From: Marinilabiliales bacterium
GTDB taxonomy: Bacteria; Bacteroidota; Bacteroidia; Bacteroidales; SZUA-534
Reading direction: 5' to 3'
Length of the DNA stretch: 64,000 nt
NCBI GenBank assembly: GCA_003512955.1
Contig: DOTG01000028.1
Span: forward strand, 62,001 to 126,000
Part shown: one piece after another, positions 34,756 to 44,331 of the stretch
Numbering within the stretch: position 1 is the stretch's first letter
Layout of the letters: each line of letters opens with the position of its first letter
Notes under the pieces: generated by a model
Seen by the model: only the letters and a program-made list of their open reading frames with translations
The model's database searches: none
Told to the model about the DNA's origin: nothing
Program-made: the position numbers and the translations under genes

Positions 34756-35535
34756 ATGAGACAGGCTTTTTTGGTAATGCTTCTGTTTGGTACCACCCAA
34801 CTTATTGCACAGACTCCTGTTCCCAATAAACAGGCCTTTCAGCCGGGTGAAAAATTAAAATACACGGTATCCTATTTTATGTCGTCCCTTTGGACCGATT
34901 TGGCAGGCTTGGAAATGAATATCATCAACGTCCCCGGGAAAGAAAAACCCATTTACCGGTTGGAATTTAACGCCAGTACCTTCAGCAGCTGGGACAGCTA
35001 TGTGAAAATCCGCCATTCTTACCAGACCTGGGTAGATGCAGCCTCGGTGAAACCACTGATTATGAAACAAGATTCAGATGTAAAAGGTCACACCAAGAAA
35101 GCCAAATATAGTTTCAAGTACAAATCAAAATTGGCTGAAATTGAATTGGAAAGTAGTGATGCCCCAGTAAAAACCAAAGTTACCATTGCTGATAATACCC
35201 TTGATATTGTTTCGCTGCTTTACTATTTAAGGAACCTGGATTACGACACCTATCCAGTCGGAAAAACTTTTCCCATATCTGTTTTATTTCTGGAACGGGT
35301 TTTAAATATGAAAATAAAATATTTAGGCAAAGAAACCATTGATGTAGGAAAATTGGGTAAAAAAAGCTGCTACAAATTGGCTTTGGAATTGGAACGTGAT
35401 TTTGTGGTGAAACGCAATTCCAATTTTCTTTGGTTGACTGCCGATAATAATCGGGTTCCGGTACTTATTTCGGCTATCTTTAAAGAGGGCGAGGTAAAGG
35501 TAAAACTAACCGAAACCAATGGCCTAAAGAACTAA
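34756..35535 (+). CDS. DUF3108-type exported protein
   Basis: A 259-residue protein with a signal peptide (about 1-19, ending LIAQ) and a single beta-rich domain typical of DUF3108: QAFQPGEKLKYTVSYFM near the start, LDIVSLLYYLRNLD in the middle, and ERDFVVKRNSNFLWLTADNNRVPV near the end. It is predicted periplasmic; a fold like lipoprotein-carrier proteins is often assumed, but no function is established. The next small membrane-protein gene follows within 31 bases and is probably co-transcribed. Confidence 0.8.
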   Translation: MRQAFLVMLLFGTTQLIAQTPVPNKQAFQPGEKLKYTVSYFMSSLWTDLAGLEMNIINVPGKEKPIYRLEFNASTFSSWDSYVKIRHSYQTWVDAASVKPLIMKQDSDVKGHTKKAKYSFKYKSKLAEIELESSDAPVKTKVTIADNTLDIVSLLYYLRNLDYDTYPVGKTFPISVLFLERVLNMKIKYLGKETIDVGKLGKKSCYKLALELERDFVVKRNSNFLWLTADNNRVPVLISAIFKEGEVKVKLTETNGLKN

Positions 35536-35566
35536 AAATTAAACGAGAAAATCATTGAATAAACAA

Positions 35567-35929
35567 ATGCTTATGAAATCAAATTCTGTATTAGTCAAAA
35601 CATTGATTGTCCTGGGATTTTTAACAGGGATTGTCGGTTTAGGTATGGCCTTTACACCTGTAAAGATAATGGCCTTGTTTCCTTCGTTGGTAGCTCTTTT
35701 TATATCGCTAATTGCCTATTTTATTGCTAAAGCCAAACAGGAAAAACGCGTAGTTGTATTTATTGCATTACTTATTGCTGTAGCAGGAACAAGTGTGGCC
35801 TTGGTGAATGAGTTTATTGTTAAAGATACTGTAGTAGTGGATCAAAAATTTGAAGAAAAGAAAGAACAGTCGGTACAAGAAGTAGAAGACACCGACGAAT
35901 TGGATGAATTGCAAGATGAACTGGAATAA
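35567..35929 (+). CDS. Small membrane protein with acidic tail
   Basis: A 120-residue protein with three helices (about 10-28, 32-52 and 62-82) and a highly acidic C-terminal tail (DTDELDELQDELE). I do not recognise a family. It follows the DUF3108 gene closely and is followed by a strong terminator, so the pair form a short operon. The frame opens with a TTG at 35555; ATGs at 35567 and 35573 are both usable. Confidence 0.65.
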   Translation: MLMKSNSVLVKTLIVLGFLTGIVGLGMAFTPVKIMALFPSLVALFISLIAYFIAKAKQEKRVVVFIALLIAVAGTSVALVNEFIVKDTVVVDQKFEEKKEQSVQEVEDTDELDELQDELE

Positions 35930-35936
35930 ACACTTG

Positions 35937-35968
35937 AAAAGCCAATCGGAAATCAAGATTGGCTTTTT
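35937..35968 (+). terminator. Rho-independent terminator
   Basis: AAAAGCCAATC and GATTGGCTTTT make a perfect 11-bp stem with a 9-base loop, ending in a T run. Confidence 0.9.
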
Positions 35969-36150
35969 CATTTTACTTAAATAATAGTTCGCTAAATTTT
36001 TATAAATAAATGATTATCTGTTAAATGTAAAAAATATTAACGAAATCATTAAGTGATAATTTCCAAAAAGATATGTTTTGTCTTGTGTGTCGGGTCTAAA
36101 AATCTATTGATCTATTGTTAAATACAGGTCCATTTTTATCAAATCGAAAT

Positions 36151-36552
36151 ATGGAAAAGAATTCATCATTTAAAAACAAATCTATGGATGCAACTACCCT
36201 TTTATTACTCATTGCCATAGGACTTGTGGCTGGTGCCCTTGGTGGGTTGTTGGGGATTGGTGGGGGAATTATCATGATTCCTGCCATGGTGTATGTTATG
36301 GGTATGGGGCAACACGAAGCAATCGGGACCAGTTTGGCTGTCATGCTCCCTCCTATTGGGCTTTTTGCGGCGTACAACTATTACAAAGAGGGGTACATTA
36401 ATTTAAAATTTGCCTTAATTATGGCTGCTGCTTTTATGGTAGGAAGTTTTTTCAGTTCCAAATTGGCCGTTTCCATTCCTGCTTCTACCATCCGCAAGGC
36501 TTTCAGTATTTTTCTGGTTATTGTAGCTATTAAAATGTTTTTTTCAAAATAA
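36151..36552 (+). CDS. TauE/SafE-type half-length membrane permease
   Basis: A 133-residue protein with four helices and the TauE/SafE motif ALGGLLGIGGGIIMIPAMV near residue 30. Full TauE/SafE proteins have two such halves (about 250 residues); this one matches a single N-terminal half, so it may act as a dimer. Substrates of the family are sulfite, sulfonates or other organic anions; none can be chosen here. The open frame begins with TTG at 36115; ATG at 36151 or 36184 are the likely starts. A full-length paralogue lies at 50880-51686. Confidence 0.75.
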   Translation: MEKNSSFKNKSMDATTLLLLIAIGLVAGALGGLLGIGGGIIMIPAMVYVMGMGQHEAIGTSLAVMLPPIGLFAAYNYYKEGYINLKFALIMAAAFMVGSFFSSKLAVSIPASTIRKAFSIFLVIVAIKMFFSK

Positions 36553-36660
36553 GCCCTATCGTCTAAATACTAAGAATAAATACCCGAATGGTTCAAAAAT
36601 GAATGAGAATGACCAACCACCAGTATCCTAAATCATTACCAGAAGTTGGTCACCAAAACA

Positions 36661-39600
36661 TTATTGCTTCATTAGTATCCTTTTTTCCTTAAATAGAGGT
36701 CTATTACCTTTTGATTCATAAACAACTAACTGCAATAAAAAGATTCCCTTTTCAATTACAATTCCTTTTGAGTCTTTTCCATCCCAAATATATTGATGCA
36801 AGCCCTCTGTTTTTCCAGACTCCTCATATGTGGCAATTTTTTCCCCTGTTAAATCATAGATATTAAAATACACATTTGAAGGGAAGGGTATATAATATTC
36901 TAGGGTAATGGATTGGTCGAAAGGATTTGGATACGACTGTAAGATTATCGATCTTGAATCCACCTGATAGATGTCGTTTATAATACCGTTTCCAGTTATA
37001 TCGATAGAATATAATGGGAAATTTGATGCATTGGAGTGGACTTTCAATTGTGCTTCCCAGTTTCTAACATCATCGGGAGTAAATCTCAAAGTAAACTCTT
37101 GCGATGATCCCACAGGAATAGTCATAGGTGCTGGCAAAACAGTCATTACTCCATCCACGGTATTGTTATTAAAACTGAATTGTTCAATGAATAGGGTATC
37201 GGTACCAATATTCGTCAAAGTAAAAGTGGTATCCTTTAGGGTATTTTCAGGCACATCCCCATAATTAATGGAAGATACATTAGATTCAATATCGGCTTTA
37301 CCTTTTACAAAAGCAGTTAAATAAACCGTATCGTAAATTAATGGGGAATTACTAGTTATGATTAGCTTTCCGGACACGGAGCCAATCGAGCCGGCATTAA
37401 AAGTTACAGCCGCATTATAAAATTGATTGGGGGCAATCGCCGCTAAATAATCAATACTACCAAAAAAAGTGTTAGTAGATTCAATACTGGAAATTTTGAT
37501 GGTGTCGGTACCTGTATTGGTCATGGTAAATACTTTTCCAAGAGACGTACCCAAATTCAACTCACCAAAATCAATAGTTGTGGGTTCAACATTCAATACT
37601 CCTATTCCATAAACATAACCGCTTATCATGATAGAATCCATGGTTTCAAAATTATTGACGTGCATCATAATCTTACTGGAAATAACGCCAAGTTGGTTGG
37701 GGTTCAGAGTATAGGTATAATTTATATATTCTCCCGGTGGAATCAGCCGCAATACATTATCATAATTTATGCTTGGAATCCTCAACGTATCGTTACCTAC
37801 GTTTGCCAGTTCAATAACCGTATCAATTTCCTGGTTAATCATTACTTGGCCAAAATCAATGGTCTTGACACAGGATAATATTCCTTCGCCATAGCCAAAT
37901 GCAGAAATATGCAAGGTATCTTTCTGATCATTAACTTCACTTGTAATATATACATCGGCTGATATGTCACCGATTGTTTGAGGAAAAAACAAAAACTTGG
38001 CGTTTGCAACATCAAGGTAACCGGGAAGTATGATTCCAGTATCAATGGGTAACACAAAAGGTTCGCTTGATGAAATATCGATTTTCAACGAATCGTCGCC
38101 CAAGTTTTTAATTGGAAAACTATATTCCAGCGTATCGCCCACCTTTACGTTTCCAAAATAGGCAATGTTTTGTTCGATGGATAAAATCCCCTTAATATAA
38201 CCATATCCGCTTATCACAATTGTGTCAGTTGCCGGATTACTATTACTATGTATTATCATATTATAGGCCAATTTACCTCTTTGGGTAGCATTTAACGTTA
38301 TAGTATCGTTGATGGATTGTCCTGGGGCGACATATATCTCAAAATTGACTCCATTAATGGCATCTATTTTCAACGTATCATTACCCACATTTTCCAATGC
38401 AATAATAGAATCCTTCGACTGTCCAACCAAAACCCGACCAAAATCAATGAATTTTGATGCTAACGACAATTTTCCTTCGCCATATCCAAAACCCTGAATA
38501 TGGATGGTATCATATTCAGTAATTGCATTACTATGAATTATGATATCGCCATAGTTAATGCCTATTTTACTAGGTGCAAACAGGAATTTGGCTTCCTGTT
38601 GGGCAACTCCATCGGGGATAACAAATACAGAATCCTTAGGTATAAAACTTGGTTCAGTTGAAATTATATTGTAAATCTTCAACGTATCATCCCCACTATT
38701 TAAAATACTGAAACTATATTCTATCGAATCGCCCAATTTTCCGTTACCAACATCAATATCCTTATAATCTGAATTGTAAATAGCTTGAATGGTATGGGTG
38801 ACAGTGGCCGAAATCACCTCCATGGTGCTTTCATTCAAAGAACTGTCAACAGCTGACACACCCACAAAGTATGCTGTTCCTGCAACAAGCCCATGAAAGA
38901 CCTTTAAGGTATCATTAATCCCATTTGAAACAGAATCTATTCGGGTAAGACTTTCGGCTGAATTCCCAAAATAAATCCTATACCTTAGCACATCGGTACT
39001 GCTGTTTTTTTTCAATCGTAGGGTAAAATTGTTACGCGAAGTGCTAATTATAGAATCGCCAATTGGTTCATCAGGGGTTTCAGTGTCAATAATATCACTC
39101 ATAACTAGGTTTGAGAAAGAGCTTTGATTATTGTAATTATCAACTGCAGCTACCTCGAACCAATATTTTATCCTGTTATCTAAATTATGAAAAGTAATTG
39201 TAGTATCCGTAACACCCGACAGGGTAGAATCGATCAATTTCATTGAATATCCATAGATGCCACCATATATGCGATACCGCAAAAAGTCGGTTTCGCTATT
39301 TTTGTTCCATTTTAGGGTAGCTGAATGGTTCAGTGCATTTGTAACTAAAAGATTTTGGGGTGCTTCAGGAATTATCAACGATTCAATAATAGCTTTATAA
39401 ACCCCATCTTGCCCTACACCCGTGTAAATATTTGTTCCATCCACAAAAAGTGCTTGAATCCGGTTATATGCCAAACCGGTCGATGCTTTGGTCCAACTGG
39501 TGCCTTTGTTTTTTGTATAATATACTTCTGCATTTATTCCAATAAAGAGAACTGTGTCGCTTACGGCAGTTGATGTAATTTCAGAGCAACAGGATGAACC

Positions 39601-41181
39601 ATACAACCCGGTATTAACGGCACTCCAATGGGAGTCATTATCCGATGATAAATAGATACCATTGTTGGTACCTGCATAAATATCTGCCCCAATTACAGTC
39701 AAATTTGAGATTTGCGTGTAAGCCAATCCTGTATTTTCCTGAGTCCAGCTTGCTCCATCATCGGTCGATCGATAAATTCCCTGATAAGTAGCTGCAAAAA
39801 TATCGGTTCCTTTTAAAATTACTTTACTAACCGAAATATCCTCCATACCTGTATTTTTTGCAACCCATTGGTCTCCGTTATCTGATGATACATAAACTCC
39901 TTTAGCTGTTCCTGCATAAAGGTTTGCACCATAACCTGAAACAGATAGAACATAAACATTCGGAAAGCCGGTATTAGCTGGAGTCCAATTTACTCCCCTG
40001 TTGGTCGATTTAAAAAGTCCTTTCAAATGAATACCTGCAAAAAAAGTGGTATCAACAATGGATAAAAACAATAACCTATCGGATCCTGAAACACTCACCA
40101 GATCAGAATTGATGGAAGTCCAATGGGTTCCTTCATCAGGCGAATAATAAAAACCTGAAGTAGTTGCAACATATAAACTATCACGGCACCTGGAAATATA
40201 ACTCACACTTGTTTTTATAAACCCATTATTGGCTTCTGCCCAACTTACACCATTATTGGTCGATAAATAAACTCCACCTGCGGTACCAGCAAACAAATTT
40301 GAACCAATGCCAGCTATGCTATTGATAGGTTCAAAATCACTGACTCTTTTTGGGAATACATTCCAGGTTGCCCCATTGTCGGAGGATACATAGTTATCCC
40401 CTTCTGTAAATGCATAAATAGTTGTGTCTATCAGTGTCAAAGAATGAACAGTCATTCCAGCACCCGATATACCGTTATTTACTTCAACCCAGTTGGCCCC
40501 ATTATTATCCGATTTAAAAACCCCGCCATTCCAAGTGCCAGCAAATAGAGTTGAATCTTTTACGATAAGCGAATAAATTTGGAGATTGGTTAGTCCCGTA
40601 TTGGTTGAAGCCCAGCTAGTACCATTATTTGAAGATACAAATACTCCACCCCATTTAGTTCCGGCAAATATTTGTGTATCAATTACCGCAAGAGTGTTAA
40701 CCAAGGTATCAGTCAATCCATTGTTTACGGGCAACCAGTTGTATCCGTTATCAGTTGATAAATATACACCCCCCTGCCGGGTTCCGGCAAAAATATCGGA
40801 ATCTTTAAAAACACAGGATGCCACCTGATAACTTCCTGAAATTTTTGTCCATATATAAGGCGACCAAGTTGTGCCGTTATCGTTTGAAATATAAAGTCCA
40901 CTGCCAGTGGTAAATGCCAGAAGGTTAGAATCTTTGGCATAAAAATAATCAATGTAGGTCCCTGAGGTGCCAACGTTTAGCTTACTCCAACTGGAAGCAT
41001 TGTTTTCAGAAATTAAAACTTCACCAAAATTTTTTGCATAAAGATTCGTGCCACTGACCGAGAGGCTCTCCACACCTCCACCTTTTGGACCACTTGTCTG
41101 ATTCCACTGACCTTTTACAGGTTGAATTACCCAAACTAAAATTGCCAGCACCAGAAATGCCAGCTTTCGATTGATTTTCAT
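36661..41181 (-). CDS. Giant T9SS-secreted protein: BNR-type propeller, FnIII, ASH-type repeats
   Basis: A 1506-residue secreted protein. After a signal peptide (ending PVKGQ) about 13 short blades of the type LYAGTxxGVYxSxDxGxxW (about 40-600) form sortilin/photosystem-II-assembly-factor-like propellers. Two fibronectin III domains (about 605-800) follow, then about six repeats of 95-100 residues (about 800-1400) with IDFGxVxxG and NxGxDTLxI motifs like ASPM/SPD-2/Hydin domains. The last 90 residues are a T9SS sorting domain (SYPNPFDQSITL, GIFLLQLVVY). It is probably a surface adhesin or matrix protein. It starts four bases after the Rrf2 gene; the GTG at 41205 would overlap that gene, so the ATG at 41181 is used. 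Confidence 0.85.
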   Translation of the reverse strand: MKINRKLAFLVLAILVWVIQPVKGQWNQTSGPKGGGVESLSVSGTNLYAKNFGEVLISENNASSWSKLNVGTSGTYIDYFYAKDSNLLAFTTGSGLYISNDNGTTWSPYIWTKISGSYQVASCVFKDSDIFAGTRQGGVYLSTDNGYNWLPVNNGLTDTLVNTLAVIDTQIFAGTKWGGVFVSSNNGTSWASTNTGLTNLQIYSLIVKDSTLFAGTWNGGVFKSDNNGANWVEVNNGISGAGMTVHSLTLIDTTIYAFTEGDNYVSSDNGATWNVFPKRVSDFEPINSIAGIGSNLFAGTAGGVYLSTNNGVSWAEANNGFIKTSVSYISRCRDSLYVATTSGFYYSPDEGTHWTSINSDLVSVSGSDRLLFLSIVDTTFFAGIHLKGLFKSTNRGVNWTPANTGFPNVYVLSVSGYGANLYAGTAKGVYVSSDNGDQWVAKNTGMEDISVSKVILKGTDIFAATYQGIYRSTDDGASWTQENTGLAYTQISNLTVIGADIYAGTNNGIYLSSDNDSHWSAVNTGLYGSSCCSEITSTAVSDTVLFIGINAEVYYTKNKGTSWTKASTGLAYNRIQALFVDGTNIYTGVGQDGVYKAIIESLIIPEAPQNLLVTNALNHSATLKWNKNSETDFLRYRIYGGIYGYSMKLIDSTLSGVTDTTITFHNLDNRIKYWFEVAAVDNYNNQSSFSNLVMSDIIDTETPDEPIGDSIISTSRNNFTLRLKKNSSTDVLRYRIYFGNSAESLTRIDSVSNGINDTLKVFHGLVAGTAYFVGVSAVDSSLNESTMEVISATVTHTIQAIYNSDYKDIDVGNGKLGDSIEYSFSILNSGDDTLKIYNIISTEPSFIPKDSVFVIPDGVAQQEAKFLFAPSKIGINYGDIIIHSNAITEYDTIHIQGFGYGEGKLSLASKFIDFGRVLVGQSKDSIIALENVGNDTLKIDAINGVNFEIYVAPGQSINDTITLNATQRGKLAYNMIIHSNSNPATDTIVISGYGYIKGILSIEQNIAYFGNVKVGDTLEYSFPIKNLGDDSLKIDISSSEPFVLPIDTGIILPGYLDVANAKFLFFPQTIGDISADVYITSEVNDQKDTLHISAFGYGEGILSCVKTIDFGQVMINQEIDTVIELANVGNDTLRIPSINYDNVLRLIPPGEYINYTYTLNPNQLGVISSKIMMHVNNFETMDSIMISGYVYGIGVLNVEPTTIDFGELNLGTSLGKVFTMTNTGTDTIKISSIESTNTFFGSIDYLAAIAPNQFYNAAVTFNAGSIGSVSGKLIITSNSPLIYDTVYLTAFVKGKADIESNVSSINYGDVPENTLKDTTFTLTNIGTDTLFIEQFSFNNNTVDGVMTVLPAPMTIPVGSSQEFTLRFTPDDVRNWEAQLKVHSNASNFPLYSIDITGNGIINDIYQVDSRSIILQSYPNPFDQSITLEYYIPFPSNVYFNIYDLTGEKIATYEESGKTEGLHQYIWDGKDSKGIVIEKGIFLLQLVVYESKGNRPLFKEKRILMKQ

Positions 41182-41185
41182 ATTC

Positions 41186-41596
41186 TTAACTTTTAGCGGT
41201 TTCACAAATTATTTGAGCAAGCTTTTTTTTCGATAGCATTTCTACTAATTCCGTTTTAAAACCATCCCAATATTCTTTGGCACAGCAATCACACGAGCGG
41301 GTGCAAAAATTTGAATTATCCACGCAATCCACTATTATTATGGGTTCAAACGCTGTATATATATCAAGCATAGTAATTTCATCAGCAGGGCAGGCCAATC
41401 GGTAACCGCTACTCTTACCATTAACATTAACAATCAGTCCTTTTACTTTTAAGGAGGAAATAATTGGGTCTAAATATTTGTTGGAAATGTTTTGACTTTG
41501 GGCAATATCTTTAAGCAAAACACCTTCAGAATTATTTGCAGTGGCAATTTCAATCATAGCACGCAACCCATATCGAATCTTGGTATTAATTTTCAT
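41186..41596 (-). CDS. Rrf2-family transcriptional regulator
   Basis: A 136-residue winged-helix regulator of the Rrf2 family. The N-terminal DNA-binding domain runs KIRYGLRAMIEIA to GKSSGYRLACP, as in IscR, NsrR and CymR. C91, C98, C102, C104 and C105 form a cysteine cluster that could hold an iron-sulfur centre, though the spacing does not exactly match IscR or NsrR. It lies four bases upstream of the giant secreted-protein gene, so the two are co-transcribed. A perfect inverted repeat upstream may be its own operator. Confidence 0.85.
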   Translation of the reverse strand: MKINTKIRYGLRAMIEIATANNSEGVLLKDIAQSQNISNKYLDPIISSLKVKGLIVNVNGKSSGYRLACPADEITMLDIYTAFEPIIIVDCVDNSNFCTRSCDCCAKEYWDGFKTELVEMLSKKKLAQIICETAKS

Positions 41597-41652
41597 AAAC
41601 AGTTAATAATTATTGTATTAAATATAAAATATTTTTTTTATTAAATGCAATA

Positions 41653-41675
41653 AATCCTATAGTTTTTATAGGATT
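41653..41675. promoter_or_regulatory. Perfect inverted repeat upstream of the Rrf2 gene, candidate operator
   Basis: AATCCTATA and TATAGGATT are perfect 9-base arms around a 5-base centre, 57 bases before the Rrf2 start. Size and AT-rich centre suit a dimeric Rrf2-family protein, so autoregulation is likely but unproven. A T run does not follow in the minus direction, which argues against a terminator. Confidence 0.55.
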
Positions 41676-41726
41676 ATTCCGTATTTATTTTCCGTAAATG
41701 AATGTCAAAATAACAAAATGGCAATA

Positions 41727-42614
41727 CTAATCGTTTTGAGGTTTCCGGGAAACTTTCCACCGTTTGTGCGACCAAAGCCAATCATGTGGTTTAGCCTGAA
41801 TAACTTGCTCTAATATATTCATGTAAGTTTTGGTGATGTCGCCGGGTTGAGTCTCTTTCGGATTCTCAATCATTTTTTTGATTTCCAAGGTGTAGTATCC
41901 CCGCTTTACACGCCGGACATCGAAAAAAACCACAGGCAGGTTGTTGTACCTTGCATAGCTTTCGGGTCCGTGCAAACAGGGGGTCTCCCTGCCCAGGAAT
42001 TCAATCCACAAGGCTTTGGCCATCTGGTCGCCCGGAAACTGGTCGGCAGCCATGATATAAATTACGGGTTTCTCTTTTTTGCTTTGGAAATAAGCCAGCG
42101 TATCGTATATGGAAACCAGCTTCATCCCCGATTTCTCGCGCAGGTTTTTGGTAAACCGCTCCACATATTTGTTCGATAAGGGCTTATACAAAGCCGCAGC
42201 CTGGTGCCCGATTTGTGAACCCACGGCCTGAATGCCCCACTCCCAATTTCCGTAATGGGTGGCCAGCGCAATCACATCTTGCCCCTTTTGGTAATATTCA
42301 TCAAGTATTTCCGGATTTACAACACGGTACCTGCTTTTAAACTGTTTCTGGCTCATGGTAAAACCCTTCAACCCTTCCACAAAAATATCGGCCAGGTTAT
42401 CTTTGTAAAACTTTTTGCTCAAGGTTTTTAGTTCCGTTTCCGATTTTTCCGGAAAGCATTTCCGTAAATTAGTCAATACCACATCCCTTCGGTATCCAAC
42501 TAAATGGTAGATGATTACATAAATAATCCACCCGAAGAAATAGATCAACCCAAAAGGTACAATCCGGAAAATATTGATGCCAAATAAAAACAGGTAAAAG
42601 GTAAAGCGGTGCAT
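41727..42614 (-). CDS. LpxL/HtrB-family lipid A acyltransferase
   Basis: A 295-residue acyltransferase of the LpxL/HtrB family, which adds a secondary acyl chain to lipid A at the inner membrane. The HxxxxE motif is H120-YGNW-E125, preceded by an N-terminal membrane anchor (about 8-38). Other family traits are DQFPGDQMAKALWIEFLGRET near residue 200 and the C-terminal PHDWLWSHKRWK. Bacteroidota usually have one such enzyme. It stands alone. Confidence 0.9.
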   Translation of the reverse strand: MHRFTFYLFLFGINIFRIVPFGLIYFFGWIIYVIIYHLVGYRRDVVLTNLRKCFPEKSETELKTLSKKFYKDNLADIFVEGLKGFTMSQKQFKSRYRVVNPEILDEYYQKGQDVIALATHYGNWEWGIQAVGSQIGHQAAALYKPLSNKYVERFTKNLREKSGMKLVSIYDTLAYFQSKKEKPVIYIMAADQFPGDQMAKALWIEFLGRETPCLHGPESYARYNNLPVVFFDVRRVKRGYYTLEIKKMIENPKETQPGDITKTYMNILEQVIQAKPHDWLWSHKRWKVSRKPQND

Positions 42615-42755
42615 AGTTTATTCTTATGATTTTGCCAAAAGTAAAAGAAAATTTCGGGTTTTCATGCACATAACAACCGACTATTCGATTCCTGAACTGA
42701 TACATAATTTCCAAATAATCTTTACCTAAATTTCAGGAATCTAATTTCCAATTTC

Positions 42756-42783
42756 ATTCTCCATTCTCCATTCTCCATTCTCC
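42756..42783. repeat. Four tandem copies of ATTCTCC
   Basis: The heptamer ATTCTCC occurs four times without a break, ending 57 bases before the nitronate-monooxygenase-like start. Such a repeat can change copy number by slippage; since it lies outside the gene it could only affect expression. Confidence 0.8.
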
Positions 42784-42839
42784 ATTTTCTATTGCCTATT
42801 TTCACGACTTCACTACATTTGCGGGGTAAATATTGTTTT

Positions 42840-43799
42840 ATGTTAAAAGAAACCGCCCTAACAAGAATGCTTGGAATTGACTATCCAATCATTATGGCCC
42901 CCATGTTTTTGGTATCGGACCCGGTTATGATATTGGAAGGTTTGCAGGCAGGGATTACCGGGGCTTTTCCGGCATTGAACTATAAAACAGATGCCGAACT
43001 TCGAAAAGCTATTGGCGACCTAAAGCAACAAACAGACAGGCCCTTTGGAATCAATCTGATTGTCAACAAATCGAATCCGAAATTAAAACAGCAATTGCAG
43101 GCGGTCGTTGACTTGAAAGTGGCTTTTGTCATCACCTCGCTCGGTAACCCAAAAGAGGTTATCGAAACCTGCCATTCTAAAGGCATTAAAGTTTTTTGCG
43201 ATGTGGTTGACTTAAAGTATGCCCAAAAAGTTGAAAAATTGGGGGCCGATGCACTGATTGCCGTCAATAACAGGGCAGGTGGGCATCCCGGAACATCTGA
43301 TGCCTCGGAATTAATCCCCCTTTTAAAAGCCAATTGCACCCTACCGGTAATTTCGGCTGGCGGGGTTGTCACGCACCAACAGGCGGTTGAAACATTGGAT
43401 TTGGGTGCCGACGGTCTTTCTATCGGAACCCCGTTTATAGCCACACATGAATGCAAAGTGGCCATCGATTATAAAAATGCAGTAGTCGCATACGGAGCTG
43501 CCGATATTGTTACCACCAACAAAATGTCGGGGTCGCCGCTACATGTAATTAAAACTCCTTATGTGGAACAGATTGGTACCAAAGCCAATCTTTTGGAAAG
43601 GCTATTGAATAAAAACCGTACATTAAAAAAATTTGCGAAAATGATCATCTTTAACCGGGGAATGAAAACCATGGAAAAAGCGGCATTTAGTGCTACATAC
43701 AAAAACGTTTGGGTGGCCGGCCCGGGAATTGAATACATCCACGAAATTAAACCGGTTAAAGAAGTGATAGGAATGCTCATTGACCAACCACAACAATAA
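42840..43799 (+). CDS. Nitronate monooxygenase-like FMN enzyme
   Basis: A 319-residue FMN-binding TIM-barrel protein of the nitronate monooxygenase/2-nitropropane dioxygenase family. Signs are PIIMAPMFLVSDP at the start, FGINLIVNKSN, VNNRAGGHPGT with the candidate catalytic histidine, and the FMN-phosphate loops VISAGGV and GADGLSIGTPFI. Members of this fold also act as enoyl reductases, so the reaction is uncertain. The open frame begins at a TTG (42792) inside the tandem repeat region; the ATG at 42840 matches the family start and is used. Confidence 0.85.
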   Translation: MLKETALTRMLGIDYPIIMAPMFLVSDPVMILEGLQAGITGAFPALNYKTDAELRKAIGDLKQQTDRPFGINLIVNKSNPKLKQQLQAVVDLKVAFVITSLGNPKEVIETCHSKGIKVFCDVVDLKYAQKVEKLGADALIAVNNRAGGHPGTSDASELIPLLKANCTLPVISAGGVVTHQQAVETLDLGADGLSIGTPFIATHECKVAIDYKNAVVAYGAADIVTTNKMSGSPLHVIKTPYVEQIGTKANLLERLLNKNRTLKKFAKMIIFNRGMKTMEKAAFSATYKNVWVAGPGIEYIHEIKPVKEVIGMLIDQPQQ

Positions 43800-43863
43800 T
43801 TTATCAAATTTGGAAGGTGTGAATCAATGAATTTTTACCTTTGAAAAAAATGCCGTGAGTTTT

Positions 43864-44277
43864 ATGTACCTGACCCCTGAACAACAAAAACAACTTATGG
43901 ATGAATTGGAATTTTCGGCCTCACGGAGCAGCGGGCCCGGAGGGCAGCATGTAAATAAAACCAATTCAAAGGTTGAGCTACGGTTTCGTTTGATGGAATC
44001 GAAAGTGCTTACTGAGGAACAAATCCGCCAGCTGGCAAAGAAACTTGGAAACCAGCTTACCCTGGAAGGGGAAATATTGGTTACGTGCCAGACATCACGT
44101 TCTCAAATAAAAAACAAAGAAGAAGTGATTGAAAAGTTCCTTGAACTGGTTGAAAAGGCATTAAAACCGCGCATTAAAAGAGTTCCGACAAAACCTTCCA
44201 GAACCTCGGTATTAAAAAGGCTCGACACAAAAAAGCAACTTTCGCAAAAGAAAAACCTTCGCAAAAAACCCGAATAG
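43864..44277 (+). CDS. arfB: Peptidyl-tRNA hydrolase ArfB (ribosome rescue)
   Basis: A 137-residue peptidyl-tRNA hydrolase that frees stalled ribosomes lacking a stop codon. The catalytic GGQ motif is in SSGPGGQHVNKTNSKVEL near residue 25. The basic C-terminal tail (KRVPTKPSRTSVLKRLDTKK and beyond) is the part that enters the empty mRNA channel. Length suits ArfB/YaeJ. A GTG at 43855 is an alternative start three codons earlier. Confidence 0.93.
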   Translation: MYLTPEQQKQLMDELEFSASRSSGPGGQHVNKTNSKVELRFRLMESKVLTEEQIRQLAKKLGNQLTLEGEILVTCQTSRSQIKNKEEVIEKFLELVEKALKPRIKRVPTKPSRTSVLKRLDTKKQLSQKKNLRKKPE

Positions 44278-44331
44278 GGTATTATAGAGTTTAGAATCAA
44301 GTAACCAGCATTCAGTAACAATTTAATAACT

